Notes: generated from the letters alone by a model not told the origin. Counted from the first letter of the stretch, positions 7,100 through 16,240 are shown. The stretch: 64,000 nucleotides of DNA from Paraburkholderia youngii (GCF_013366925.1 NZ_JAALDK010000002.1:1488001-1552000), one strand, 5' to 3'. Program-made: numbers and translations.

Positions 7100-8019
7100 A
7101 TCCTGATATGTCGCCGACGCGCGTGATCTCGCATGGTCAGCGTGGCCGAACCGCGGGCACCTGCTACAGCGTGTACGCGCGGCAATCGGACGCCGCCGCC
7201 GAAACCGTCGTGCTGATCCACGGCGTAGGCATGAATCAGAGCGTGTGGGCGCCGCAGATCGATGCGTTATCCGAATCGTTTCGCGTCGTTGTCTACGACA
7301 TGCTGGGGCACGGCGACAGCGTGCTGCCGAGCGCGGAGCCCTCGCTCGACGAATACGCGGCGCAGCTCGCGTCGCTGCTCGACGCGCTGCGGATCGAGCG
7401 CGCGCACGTGGTGGGGCATTCGATGGGCGCGCTGGTCGCGCTGGAATTCGCGCTGACCCACCCCGAGCGCACGCTCAGCGTCGCCGCGTTGAACGCGGTG
7501 TACGACCGCACGCCGGCACAGCGCGAGGCGGTGATGACGCGCGCGGCCACGCTCGGCGATGCGCGTGCCGACACCGGGGTGGACGGAACCCTGTCGCGCT
7601 GGTTCGGCGATCCCATTCCGGGACACCTGACCCAGGCCGCGCGGGCGGTGCGAGCGCTGCTGCTTGCCGTCGATCCGGTGGGCTACGCGCGCACCTACCG
7701 TCTGTTCGCCTGCTCGGACGACGCGCATGTCGGGCGTCTCGCGAGTCTCGCGGTTCCCGCGCTATTTCTGACGGGCGAGGGCGATCCGAATTCGAGCGCG
7801 CAGATGTCGCGGGCGATGGCCGCGGCGGCACCACAGGGCCGCGCCGAAGTGATCGCGAACGCGCGCCACATGATGAACGTCACCGACCCGGAGCGCGTGA
7901 ACGCAAGCCTGCTCGCGTTCCTTGTCGAAGCATCGGCGTTGCGAAGGAAGAACCCCGCAATGACCGCAGCAACTACCGCAGCAACTACCGCAGTACCAAC
8001 CGGAGAACGCCATGGCTGA
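7096..8019 (+). CDS. Alpha/beta-fold hydrolase (TgnD-like position)
   Basis: A 307-residue alpha/beta hydrolase. The oxyanion segment is VVLIHGVGMNQSVW near residue 38, the nucleophile elbow VVGHSMGAL has Ser about 109, an acid candidate is in ALFLTGEGDPNSS near 225, and the base His is in ANARHMMN near 258. The last 20 residues contain a short Thr/Ala repeat (TAATTAATTA) encoded by a 12-bp tandem repeat near 7963-7998, and look non-essential. The stop overlaps the flavin reductase start by 8 bases. In the trigonelline route an alpha/beta hydrolase (TgnD) cleaves the methylformamido-methylene succinate into succinate semialdehyde, methylamine, formate and CO2. That role is inferred from the gene set. 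A decayed paralogue lies at 4434-4960. Confidence 0.82.
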   Translation: MNPDMSPTRVISHGQRGRTAGTCYSVYARQSDAAAETVVLIHGVGMNQSVWAPQIDALSESFRVVVYDMLGHGDSVLPSAEPSLDEYAAQLASLLDALRIERAHVVGHSMGALVALEFALTHPERTLSVAALNAVYDRTPAQREAVMTRAATLGDARADTGVDGTLSRWFGDPIPGHLTQAARAVRALLLAVDPVGYARTYRLFACSDDAHVGRLASLAVPALFLTGEGDPNSSAQMSRAMAAAAPQGRAEVIANARHMMNVTDPERVNASLLAFLVEASALRRKNPAMTAATTAATTAVPTGERHG

Positions 8020-8980
8020 GTCGATCACCGCCCCGCGCGCGCAACCCCCTTTCGATATCGTCGATTTTCGACGCGCGCTCGGCGCATTCGTGACGGGCGT
8101 GACCGTCGTCACGACCGTCCAGGCGGACGGTTCGCCGCGGGGCTTCACGGCGAACTCGTTCACGTCGGTGTCGCTCGATCCGCCGCTGATTCTCGTGTGC
8201 GTCGCGAAGACGGCGGCGAGTTACGCAGTGTTCTCGGACACGCACCGCTTCGCGGTGAGCGTGCTCGCCGAAGACCAGAAGCATGTGTCCGGCGTGTTCG
8301 CTTCGAAGGCCGCGGACAAGTTCGCGCAAGTGCCGTGGAGCACGCGCAAAACGGGCGCGCCGGTGATGGATGGCTCGGCCGCGAGCTTCGACTGCACGAC
8401 GCATCAAGTGGTCGATGCGGGCGATCACATCATCCTGATCGGTCGCGTGGTGGACTTCGTGCAAACGAGTTCGTCGCCGCTTGGCTACTGCCGCGGCGCA
8501 TACGTGAACTTCAGCCTGTCGCAGGACGCGCTGGCCGCGGCCGCTGGGCGCGCGAAAGTCGGCGCGATCCTCGAGCACCGCGACGGGCTGGTGCTCGTCG
8601 ACACCGGCAAAGGCTTGGGGCTGCCAACCGGCATCAAGCTCGACCCGGCCAGCGATCCCGCGAGCCTGCACGGCGTGCTCGCCAAGCTCGGCCTGCATGT
8701 GCATCTCGACTTCCTGTTCGCAGTGTTTGAGGACGGCAGCGGCAAGGAGCCCGGCGTGCATATCTACTATCGCGGCCGCGTGATTCCCAACGGCTCGCCG
8801 TGGCTCGACAGCAGCGTGCGCATCGTGCCGCTGTCCCAGATTCCGTGGGACGACGTGAGCGACGCCGCGGTGCGCTCGATGCTCGAACGCTATGAGCGCG
8901 AACGCAGGCAGGACGCGTTCGGCATTTATGTCGGCGACAGCGAAGCCGGCACCGTGCAGCCGCTCGGCCTCGCGCATTGA
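8012..8980 (+). CDS. Flavin reductase with C-terminal extension (TgnA-like reductase component)
   Basis: A 322-residue protein with two parts. Residues about 12-170 form an HpaC-type NAD(P)H:flavin reductase domain (FRRALGAFVTGVTVVTTVQA, GFTANSFTSVSLDPPLILVC, FAVSVLAEDQ, GDHIILIGRVVDF). Residues about 175-322 are an extension with a possible Nudix-like strand pattern (FLFAVFEDGS, YYRGRVIPN) ending in FGIYVGDSEAGTVQPLG. Reductases of two-component monooxygenases with a regulatory C-terminal domain are known (4-hydroxyphenylacetate system), and a ligand-sensing role here is inferred. It probably supplies reduced flavin to the monooxygenase at 3385-4422. The extension is also preserved, without its flavin domain, in the remnant at 4434. 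Confidence 0.86.
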   Translation: MAESITAPRAQPPFDIVDFRRALGAFVTGVTVVTTVQADGSPRGFTANSFTSVSLDPPLILVCVAKTAASYAVFSDTHRFAVSVLAEDQKHVSGVFASKAADKFAQVPWSTRKTGAPVMDGSAASFDCTTHQVVDAGDHIILIGRVVDFVQTSSSPLGYCRGAYVNFSLSQDALAAAAGRAKVGAILEHRDGLVLVDTGKGLGLPTGIKLDPASDPASLHGVLAKLGLHVHLDFLFAVFEDGSGKEPGVHIYYRGRVIPNGSPWLDSSVRIVPLSQIPWDDVSDAAVRSMLERYERERRQDAFGIYVGDSEAGTVQPLGLAH

Positions 8981-9001
8981 CAGCGCGGCACCGCTGCAAC
9001 C

Positions 9002-9021
9002 CACAACTCACAACTCACAAC
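9002..9021 (+). repeat. Short heptamer repeat between reductase and transporter genes
   Basis: CACAACT occurs twice in tandem, followed by CACAAC, in the 110-base gap between the flavin reductase stop and the substrate-binding protein start. It is probably an untranslated spacer. Confidence 0.6.
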
Positions 9022-9090
9022 GACGAAGCCGGCGCGTTTTCTCGCCGCCGGACCGACGAAGCAACACCCAACCGTATCCCGGAGACAGAC

Positions 9091-10122
9091 ATGAGCAGCA
9101 GAAGCATTCCGTTTATCGCGCCGTTGTTCGTTGCTTGCGCGACGGCGCTCGCGGCAGCGCCCGCACTCGCCGCAGACCCGATCGTCTTCACCAGCTGGGG
9201 TGGCACCACGCAGTCGTCGCAACAGAAGAATTGGGCGCAGCCGTTCACGCAGGCGAGCGGCATCACCGTGTTGATGGATGGCCCGACCGACTACGGCAAG
9301 CTGAAGGCGATGGTCGATAGCGGCAACGTAAGCTGGGACGTCGTCGATGTGGAAGGCGACTTCGCGTACGCCGCGCAAAAGGCCGGCCTGATCGAGCCGA
9401 TCGACTACTCGGTCGTGAAGAAGGACGAACTGGACCCGCGCTTTGCGACCCCGGACGCGGTGGGCAGCTTCTATTACTCGTTCGTGCTCGGCTACAACAA
9501 GTCGAAGTACACGGGCGCGCAGCCGCAGACGTGGGCAGATCTGTTCGACACGAAGAAATTCCCCGGCAAGCGCACGTTCTACAAGTGGTCGGCGCCGGGC
9601 GTGCTGGAAATCGCGCTGCTCGCCGATGGCGTGCCGCCGAACAAGCTCTATCCGCTCGACCTCGACCGCGCGTTCAAGAAGCTCGACACGATCAAGAGCG
9701 ACATTGTCTGGTGGAGCGGCGGCGCGCAGTCGCAGCAACTGCTCGCCTCGGGTGAAGCGCCGATCGGCATGTTCTGGAACGGGCGTTTGCATGCGCTCGC
9801 GCAGACCGGCGTGCCGGTGGCCATTTCGTGGAACCAGAACCTGACCGCCGCCGACATGCTGGTAATTCCGAAGGGCGCCAAGCATCGCGCGGAAGCGATG
9901 AAGTATCTGGCGGCCGCGACGAGCCCGCAGGCGCAGGCGAAATTCGCCGCCGAGACGGGTTACGCGCCGATCAACGTGAAGTCGGCCGCGCTGATGCCGG
10001 CCGCGATGGCGAAGACGCTGCCCGACCAGTACAAGGACTCGCAGATCAATCTCGACATGAAGTACTGGGCCGACAACCGCGACGCGATTGCGAAGCGCTG
10101 GTACGCGTGGCAATCGAAATAA
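9091..10122 (+). CDS. ABC transporter periplasmic substrate-binding protein, polyamine (PotD/PotF) type
   Basis: A 343-residue protein starting at 9091 with GGAGA upstream. Residues 1-26 form a signal peptide (hydrophobic FIAPLFVACATALAAAPALA, cleavage after ALA). The mature protein begins DPIVFTSWGGTTQ, the usual start of spermidine/putrescine-type binding proteins, with WDVVDVEGDFAYAAQKAGL and SFYYSFVLGYNKSKY as family segments. The gene heads a binding protein, permease, permease, ATPase operon. Polyamine-type systems in Burkholderiales also import quaternary amines and aromatic acids. Placement inside the putative N-heterocycle island suggests the importer of that substrate, although true polyamine import cannot be excluded. 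Confidence 0.88.
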   Translation: MSSRSIPFIAPLFVACATALAAAPALAADPIVFTSWGGTTQSSQQKNWAQPFTQASGITVLMDGPTDYGKLKAMVDSGNVSWDVVDVEGDFAYAAQKAGLIEPIDYSVVKKDELDPRFATPDAVGSFYYSFVLGYNKSKYTGAQPQTWADLFDTKKFPGKRTFYKWSAPGVLEIALLADGVPPNKLYPLDLDRAFKKLDTIKSDIVWWSGGAQSQQLLASGEAPIGMFWNGRLHALAQTGVPVAISWNQNLTAADMLVIPKGAKHRAEAMKYLAAATSPQAQAKFAAETGYAPINVKSAALMPAAMAKTLPDQYKDSQINLDMKYWADNRDAIAKRWYAWQSK

Positions 10123-10195
10123 GCCGCACGGACCGACGTTAGAGCCGAGCGCCGCGCAATGAACCGGCGCGCAGAGACACCGAGCAGGAGACATC

Positions 10196-11080
10196 ATGCC
10201 CAACGTAATGAGTACCGTCGCGCATCCGCCCGCGACGGCCGCGCGCAAGCGGCGCGACTGGCGCAGCATCTGGCTGCTGACGCCGGCCATGCTGCTGCTC
10301 TTGATCTTCTTCCTGCTGCCGGTGCTGTCGCTGCTATTGCGCAGCGTGCTCGAGCCGACACCGGGACTGGAGAACTATCAGCAACTGGTCGGTTCGACCA
10401 CATATCTGCGCGTCTTCGGCAATACCTTTCTCGTCGCGACGGTCGTGACCGTCGTCACGGTGCTGGTGGGCTTTCCGATGGCATGGCTGCTCGCGATCGC
10501 GCCGCGCAAGCTCAGCTCCGTGCTTTTCGCGATCCTGCTGCTGTCGATGTGGACCAACCTGCTCGCACGGACTTTCGCGTGGATGGTGCTGTTGCAGGGT
10601 ACGGGTCCGATCAACCGCGCGCTGATGGCGATCGGCCTGATTCACGAGCCGCTCGCGCTCGTGAACAACCTCACCGGCGTGACGATCGGCATGACGTACA
10701 TCATGCTGCCGTTCCTCGTGATGCCGCTGCACGCGACGCTGCGCGGCATCGATCCGTCGACGCTGCGTGCCGCCGCGGTCTGCGGCGCGAGCCGCTGGCA
10801 GGCGTTCTGGCGCATCCTCGTGCCGCTCGCGATGCCGGGTGTGGCCTCCGGCGCGCTGATGGTATTCGTGATGGCGCTCGGCTACTTCGTCACGCCCGCG
10901 CTGCTCGGCGGTCCGTCGTACATGATGCTCGCCGAACTCATCGCGCAGCTCGTGCAGGAACTGCTGAACTGGGGCCTCGCCGGTGCTGCCGCTTTCGTAC
11001 TGCTGAGCGTGACGCTCGTGCTCTATGCGTTGCAATTGCGCTTTACCGGCAGTGCGCGCGCAATTCAGGGAGGACGCTGA
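10196..11080 (+). CDS. ABC transporter permease (PotB type)
   Basis: A 294-residue inner-membrane protein with six predicted membrane segments, the first near residues 25-45 (IWLLTPAMLLLLIFFLLPVL). The cytoplasmic EAA-like loop, AAAVCGASRWQAFWRILVPL near residues 195-215, contacts the ATPase. The start has AGGAG 7 bases upstream. It is followed after one base by the second permease, as in potABCD-type operons. Confidence 0.9.
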   Translation: MPNVMSTVAHPPATAARKRRDWRSIWLLTPAMLLLLIFFLLPVLSLLLRSVLEPTPGLENYQQLVGSTTYLRVFGNTFLVATVVTVVTVLVGFPMAWLLAIAPRKLSSVLFAILLLSMWTNLLARTFAWMVLLQGTGPINRALMAIGLIHEPLALVNNLTGVTIGMTYIMLPFLVMPLHATLRGIDPSTLRAAAVCGASRWQAFWRILVPLAMPGVASGALMVFVMALGYFVTPALLGGPSYMMLAELIAQLVQELLNWGLAGAAAFVLLSVTLVLYALQLRFTGSARAIQGGR

Positions 11081-11081
11081 C

Positions 11082-11876
11082 ATGTTGCTCGATTTCGATC
11101 GTCTCGGCGGGCTTCGCTGGGCACTGGTGGCCATAGGCGCGGCCGTCGCACTGTTTCTGCTGCTGCCGATCCTGTTCATCGTCGCGCTGTCTTTCGGCGA
11201 TTCGCAGTGGCTGATTTTCCCGCCGCCGGGCTGGACGCTGGAGTGGTATCGGCAGCTTTTCACGGACGCGGGCTGGATCGACTCGCTGCTGACGAGCGCG
11301 AAGCTGGCCGTGATCGTGATGGCGCTTTCGGTGCTGCTCGGTTTTCTTGCGTCGCTTGCGCTGGTGCGCGGCAAGTTCCGCGGCCGCGAAGCGGTGAAAG
11401 GCTTCTTCCTGACACCGATGGTGCTGCCCGTCGTCGTTCTGGCCGTCGCGCTGTACGCGTTCTTTCTGCGCATCGGCCTGAACGGCACGATGACCGGCTT
11501 CGTGCTCGGCCATCTGATCATCGCGCTGCCGTTCTCGATCATCTCCATCAGCAACTCGCTGGTGAGCTTCGATACGGCGCTCGAAGATGCCGCGCTGATC
11601 TGCGGCGCGTCGCCGCTCACCGTGAAGCTGCGCGTGACCCTTCCCGCGATCCGGCTCGGCCTGTTCGCCGCCGCGATCTTCGCGTTTCTCGCGTCGTGGG
11701 ATGAAGTCGTGGTGTCGATCTTCATGTCGAGCCCGACACTCCAAACGCTGCCCGTGCGTATCTGGTCGACGCTGCGGCAGGACCTGACGCCCGTCGTTGC
11801 GGCGGCGTCTTCACTGCTGGTCGCATTGACGACCGTATTGATGCTGGCGGGCGCCGTGCTGCGCCGCGCGCGCTAA
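11082..11876 (+). CDS. ABC transporter permease (PotC type)
   Basis: A 264-residue membrane protein when started at 11082 (MLLDFDRLGGLRWALVAIG), with GGGAGG upstream. Six membrane segments are apparent. The EAA-like loop is EDAALICGASPLTVKLRVTL near residue 170. It pairs with the upstream permease to form the channel, and the ATPase gene begins 28 bases downstream. Confidence 0.9.
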   Translation: MLLDFDRLGGLRWALVAIGAAVALFLLLPILFIVALSFGDSQWLIFPPPGWTLEWYRQLFTDAGWIDSLLTSAKLAVIVMALSVLLGFLASLALVRGKFRGREAVKGFFLTPMVLPVVVLAVALYAFFLRIGLNGTMTGFVLGHLIIALPFSIISISNSLVSFDTALEDAALICGASPLTVKLRVTLPAIRLGLFAAAIFAFLASWDEVVVSIFMSSPTLQTLPVRIWSTLRQDLTPVVAAASSLLVALTTVLMLAGAVLRRAR

Positions 11877-11904
11877 TCGATGTAATCAGCGAGGTAAACG
11901 AGCC

Positions 11905-13002
11905 ATGACTGCATTCCTGCAAATCCAGCGTCTGCGCAAGACCTACGACGACGTCGTCGCCATCGATCAGGTTTCTCTCGATGTGCGCAAGGGCGAATTC
12001 ATGACGTTTCTCGGGCCGTCCGGTTCGGGCAAGAGCACGACGCTGTATATCGTCGCGGGCTTCCAGGAGCCCACCGACGGCCGCGTGCTGCTCGACGGCA
12101 AGCCGTTGCTGGCGGTCGCGCCGAACAAGCGCAACATCGGCATGGTGTTTCAGCGCTATACGCTGTTCCCGCATCTGACGGTAGGCGAGAACGTGGCGTT
12201 TCCGCTGCGCGTGCGCCGCCGCCCCGAAGCCGAAATCAAGACCAAGGTCGACAAGATGCTCAAGCTCGTGCACCTGTCCGAGTGCCGCGACCGGATGCCC
12301 GCGCAGTTGTCGGGCGGGCAGCAGCAACGCGTGGCGATCGCCCGCGCGCTGGCCTACGATCCGCCCGTGCTGCTGATGGACGAGCCGCTGTCCGCGCTCG
12401 ACAAGAAGCTGCGCGAGGAAATCCAGCTCGAATTGCGCCGCATCCATCAGGAAACCGGCGTGACGATCCTCTACGTCACGCACGACCAGGAAGAAGCGCT
12501 GCGCCTGTCCGACCGCATCGCGGTGTTCAACAAAGGCCGCATCGAGCAGGTGGGCACCGGTGAGGAGCTGTACGCGAACCCGGCGTCGCGCTTCGTTGCG
12601 AGCTTCATCGGCAATTCGAATTTCTTGCCCGTGAAGGTCACGAAGAATAACGACGGCCGCATGAACGGCGTGTTTCCGAACGGTCACGAGATCGCGTCGG
12701 ACGCCTTCAGTCCCGCGCTCAGCGCGGGCGACGACGGCACCTTGATGATCCGGCCCGAGCAGATGCGCATCAGCGCGCTGCAAGCCGCAAGCGGGGGGAA
12801 CGGCACGAGCGGCCTGCCCGTGACGGTGCGCGATATCACGTATCTCGGCGACGCGATGCACTACGCGGTGGCGACCCCGTGGCAGCAGGAAATCTCGATC
12901 CGGATGCCGGCCGCGCATCGGCACGACAGCGGTATCGCGATCGGTACCCAGGCGCTCGTCGACTGGGACGCACGCGATGTGCGCCTGTTCGCGCAAGCAT
13001 GA
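11905..13002 (+). CDS. ABC transporter ATP-binding protein (PotA type)
   Basis: A 365-residue ATPase. Walker A is GPSGSGKST near residue 36, the Q-loop is MVFQRYTLFPHLTV near 80, the signature LSGGQQQRVAIARAL near 133, and Walker B LLMDEPLSALD near 156, with the H-loop at YVTHDQEEAL. The C-terminal 120 residues form the TOBE regulatory domain of polyamine/maltose-type ATPases. Its stop overlaps the next regulator start as ATGA, so the regulator belongs to the same transcript. Confidence 0.93.
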   Translation: MTAFLQIQRLRKTYDDVVAIDQVSLDVRKGEFMTFLGPSGSGKSTTLYIVAGFQEPTDGRVLLDGKPLLAVAPNKRNIGMVFQRYTLFPHLTVGENVAFPLRVRRRPEAEIKTKVDKMLKLVHLSECRDRMPAQLSGGQQQRVAIARALAYDPPVLLMDEPLSALDKKLREEIQLELRRIHQETGVTILYVTHDQEEALRLSDRIAVFNKGRIEQVGTGEELYANPASRFVASFIGNSNFLPVKVTKNNDGRMNGVFPNGHEIASDAFSPALSAGDDGTLMIRPEQMRISALQAASGGNGTSGLPVTVRDITYLGDAMHYAVATPWQQEISIRMPAAHRHDSGIAIGTQALVDWDARDVRLFAQA

Positions 13003-13721
13003 CGGCGACTGCCATGAGCGGCGCACTGCCATCGCTGAAGGTTCAACGCCCGACGACCACCTTGCGCGAACTCGCGCTCGAGAAGATGCGCACGGCGATC
13101 CTGGAGGCCCATTTCCACCCCGGCGAGCGGCTCGTCGAGCGCTCGCTGTGCGAGATTCTCGGCGTGAGCCGCACCGTGGTTCGCGAGGTGTTGCGGCACC
13201 TGGAAACGGAAGGGCTCGTCGACTCGATACCGAACCAGGGGCCGATCGTCGCCGTGCTCGACTTCGATACGGCGGCGGAGATCTACGAAATACGCGCGCT
13301 GCTCGAAGGCGAGGCAGCGATGGCCTGCGCGCGGCATGCGGACGAGCAGACGGTTGCCGATCTCGCCGGCCTCATCGGCCAGATTCAGACAGCGTTCGAA
13401 GCGCAGGATCATCAGGCCGTCAGGGCGCTCACTACGGCCTTCTACGAACGCATGTTCATCGCGGGAAAAAAGCATGTGGCCTGGGAAATCGTGCAGTCGT
13501 TGACCGCGCGCATCAACCGTCTGCGAGCGCTGACGATCGCTTCCGACGACCGCGGCCGCCAGGCCGTCGACGAGATGCATTGCATTCTCTCGGCTATCTC
13601 GGCTCGCGATAGCGCCGCCGCGCGCGAGGCCGCGATCGCGCATGTGCACCGGGTGGCCGAAATCGCCCGCAAGCTGCTGGCCGAAGGGCACGAACAGGCG
13701 GTGTGGCGTCAGGCGGGCTAG
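12999..13721 (+). CDS. GntR-family transcriptional regulator, FadR/FCD subfamily (copy 2)
   Basis: A 240-residue regulator. It starts at the ATG overlapping the ATPase stop (an internal ATG at 13014 is an alternative). The DNA-binding domain shares the recognition region exactly with copy 1 (LGVSRTVVREVLRHLETEGL), so both probably bind the same palindromes. The FCD domain differs more (EIYEIRALLEGEAAMACA, INRLRALTIASDDRG). Co-transcription with the importer suggests it tunes uptake in response to the substrate or an intermediate. No ATGGYATNCCAT copy was seen near this gene. Confidence 0.9.
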   Translation: MTATAMSGALPSLKVQRPTTTLRELALEKMRTAILEAHFHPGERLVERSLCEILGVSRTVVREVLRHLETEGLVDSIPNQGPIVAVLDFDTAAEIYEIRALLEGEAAMACARHADEQTVADLAGLIGQIQTAFEAQDHQAVRALTTAFYERMFIAGKKHVAWEIVQSLTARINRLRALTIASDDRGRQAVDEMHCILSAISARDSAAAREAAIAHVHRVAEIARKLLAEGHEQAVWRQAG

Positions 13722-13748
13722 CATTTTTGTGTATCAAAGGAAAGCAAC

Positions 13749-15209
13749 GTGGAATTGAAGACCCTGTTGAAGGACGCGGCGCTTCTGCGCGATCAGGCTT
13801 ATATCGACGGGCAATGGTGCCCGGCCGACTCGGGCGCGAGTTTCGACGTACTGGACCCGGCAACGGGCGCAACGCTCGGCAGTGTCCCGTTGATGGGTGA
13901 GGCAGAAACGACGCGGGCAATCGATGCGGCCAACGCCGCGTGGCCGGCGTGGCGAGCCCGCACGGCCAAGGAGCGCGCGGTCGTGATGCGCCGCTGGTAC
14001 GAACTGATGATCGAGAACGCCGACGACCTCGCGCTGATCCTGACGGCGGAACAGGGCAAGCCGCTCGCGGAAGCGAAGGGCGAAATCGCTTACGGCGCAT
14101 CGTTCATCGAGTGGTTCGCCGAGGAAGGCAAACGCGTGGCCGGCGACACGCTCGCGACGCCGGCATCGGACAAGCGGCTCGTCGTGCTCAAGGAGCCGAT
14201 CGGCGTGTGCGCCGCCATCACGCCTTGGAATTTTCCGAACGCGATGATTACCCGCAAGGTGGGCCCGGCGCTTGCGGCGGGCTGCCCGATCGTCGTGAAG
14301 CCCGCCGAAGCCACGCCGTTCTCCGCGCTCGCGCTCGCGGTTCTGGCCGAGCGGGCCGGCGTGCCCAAGGGCGTGCTCAACGTCGTCACCGGCGATCCGA
14401 AGGCGATTGGCGGCGCGATGACGAGCAGCCCGGTGGTTCGCAAGCTGTCGTTCACCGGATCGACCGGCGTAGGCAGATTGCTGATGGCGCAAAGCGCGCC
14501 CACGGTGAAGAAGGTCACGCTCGAACTAGGCGGCAATGCACCATTCATCGTGTTCGACGATGCCGATCTCGACGCCGCGGTGGAAGGCGCGATTGCATCG
14601 AAGTACCGCAACAACGGGCAAACCTGCGTGTGCACGAATCGCTTCTACGTGCATGAGCGGGTGTACGACGCGTTCGCGTCGAAGCTGGCTGCGGCAGTCG
14701 AAGCCCTGAAGGTTGGGCACGGCATGGAGGGCGGCGTCACGCTGGGTCCGCTCATCAACGACGCGGCGCTCAGCAAGGTCGAAGCGCACATCGCCGACGC
14801 GCTCGGCAAAGGGGCGACGCTTGCCACCGGCGGCAAGCGCCACGCGCTCGGCCACGGCTTTTTTGAGCCCACGGTGCTGACCAACGTCACCGCGCAGATG
14901 GCCGTGGCGAAAGACGAGACCTTCGGCCCGCTCGCGCCGCTGTTTCGTTTCTCTAGCGACGAAGAAGTGGTGCGACTCGCCAACGACACCGAGTTCGGAC
15001 TGGCCGCCTACTTCTATAGCCGCGATATCGGCCGCATCTGGCGCGTGGCCGAACAACTCGAATACGGCATGGTGGGCATCAATACCGGCCTGATCTCCAA
15101 CGAGGTCGCGCCGTTCGGCGGCGTGAAGCAGTCGGGTCTCGGCAGGGAAGGCTCGCACTACGGAATCGACGATTACCTCGTGATCAAGTACCTGTGCATG
15201 GCGGTTTGA
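13749..15209 (+). CDS. NAD(P)-dependent succinate-semialdehyde dehydrogenase (GabD-like)
   Basis: A 486-residue aldehyde dehydrogenase with a GTG start at 13749 and AAGGAAAG upstream. It is GabD-like in length and sequence: ITPWNFPNAMITRKVGPALA near 157, Glu about 259 in TLELGGNAPF, catalytic Cys about 293 in NNGQTCVCTNR, and C-terminal GVKQSGLGREGSHYGIDDYL. GabD-type enzymes convert succinate semialdehyde to succinate. As the last gene of the importer operon it gives the terminal step expected for a trigonelline-type pathway (TgnE) and also serves GABA breakdown. Homologous glutarate-semialdehyde enzymes are the main alternative. Confidence 0.9.
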   Translation: MELKTLLKDAALLRDQAYIDGQWCPADSGASFDVLDPATGATLGSVPLMGEAETTRAIDAANAAWPAWRARTAKERAVVMRRWYELMIENADDLALILTAEQGKPLAEAKGEIAYGASFIEWFAEEGKRVAGDTLATPASDKRLVVLKEPIGVCAAITPWNFPNAMITRKVGPALAAGCPIVVKPAEATPFSALALAVLAERAGVPKGVLNVVTGDPKAIGGAMTSSPVVRKLSFTGSTGVGRLLMAQSAPTVKKVTLELGGNAPFIVFDDADLDAAVEGAIASKYRNNGQTCVCTNRFYVHERVYDAFASKLAAAVEALKVGHGMEGGVTLGPLINDAALSKVEAHIADALGKGATLATGGKRHALGHGFFEPTVLTNVTAQMAVAKDETFGPLAPLFRFSSDEEVVRLANDTEFGLAAYFYSRDIGRIWRVAEQLEYGMVGINTGLISNEVAPFGGVKQSGLGREGSHYGIDDYLVIKYLCMAV

Positions 15210-15303
15210 CCTCGATCCGATAGTCAGCGTGCGGCACGGCCAAGCGTAGAATTGCGGGCGCGGCGGCGAGCCGATTCGTCGTCTGACCGGAGACCGATGG
15301 CTG

Positions 15304-16224
15304 ATGGAAATCAAGTGGATCGAAGACTTCATCGCGCTCGCCCGCTATCAGAGCTTTTCCCGCGCGGCGGAGTTCCGCAACGTCACGCAGTCGGGATTCA
15401 GCAGACGGATTCAGCAGCTCGAACAATGGGTCGGCGCCGATCTCGTCGATCGCAGCGGCTTTCCGCCGACCTTGACTCCGGCTGGCCAACTGTTTCGTGA
15501 TGCGGCCGAAGGCATCCTCGACAAGCTGTTCGACACGCGCGCGATCATTCGCACCGAACAGCGCATTGCCGGCACGAGCCTGCAGATCGCGGCGGGCCAC
15601 ACGATCGCGCTCAACTTCCTGCCCGCGTGGTTGCGCACGCTGTCGAAGCATGTCGGCGAAGTGCGCGCGCGCGTGATTCCGGCGAACGTGCACGATTCGA
15701 TACTGATGCTGGTCAACGGCAACTGCGAGCTGATGTTCGCTTATCACCATCCGCAGCTGCCGTTGCATCTCGATCCGACCCGGTACGAATGCGTGACCGT
15801 GGGCGTCGACACTTTCATGCCGGTATGCAGGCCCAATCAGCGGCTTGCGCACGGGTACCGTCTGCCCGGCGTGATCGAACATCCGATGCCGTTCATCGCC
15901 TACACGGAGACCAGCTACTTCGGGCGCTGCTTCGCGTTGCTGATGGAGCAGAGCAAAGCGTCGCCCGCGTTGCATCTTCACTATGAGTCCGACATGGCCG
16001 AGGTCGTGAAGAAGCTCGTGCTGGAAGGCGAGGGCGTCGCATGGTTGCCGAAGAGCTCGATCGCCGCCGAACTCGACAGCGGTCAACTCGTCGCCGCCGG
16101 CCGCTCCGAATGGCAACTGCAACTGGAGCTGCGCGTGTACCGTGACCTGACGAATCGCAGCGAACTTCTCGATACGCTGTGGCGGCATCTTCTGGCTTCG
16201 TCGGGGCCCGCCGAGCAGCGCTGA
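15304..16224 (+). CDS. LysR-family transcriptional regulator of the aspartate operon
   Basis: A 306-residue regulator. The N-terminal helix-turn-helix covers residues about 3-60 (WIEDFIALARYQSFSRAAEF, then TQSGFSRRIQQLEQWVG). The C-terminal two-lobed effector domain starts near residue 90 (TSLQIAAGHTIALNFLPAWL). The start at 15304 has a weak ribosome site. It is transcribed in the same direction as, and just upstream of, the symporter-racemase-aspartase-asparaginase operon. A palindromic site at 16241-16266 in the gap is a likely target. The effector is probably an acidic amino acid, by inference. Confidence 0.88.
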   Translation: MEIKWIEDFIALARYQSFSRAAEFRNVTQSGFSRRIQQLEQWVGADLVDRSGFPPTLTPAGQLFRDAAEGILDKLFDTRAIIRTEQRIAGTSLQIAAGHTIALNFLPAWLRTLSKHVGEVRARVIPANVHDSILMLVNGNCELMFAYHHPQLPLHLDPTRYECVTVGVDTFMPVCRPNQRLAHGYRLPGVIEHPMPFIAYTETSYFGRCFALLMEQSKASPALHLHYESDMAEVVKKLVLEGEGVAWLPKSSIAAELDSGQLVAAGRSEWQLQLELRVYRDLTNRSELLDTLWRHLLASSGPAEQR

Positions 16225-16240
16225 TAGGGTTATCCCGCGT

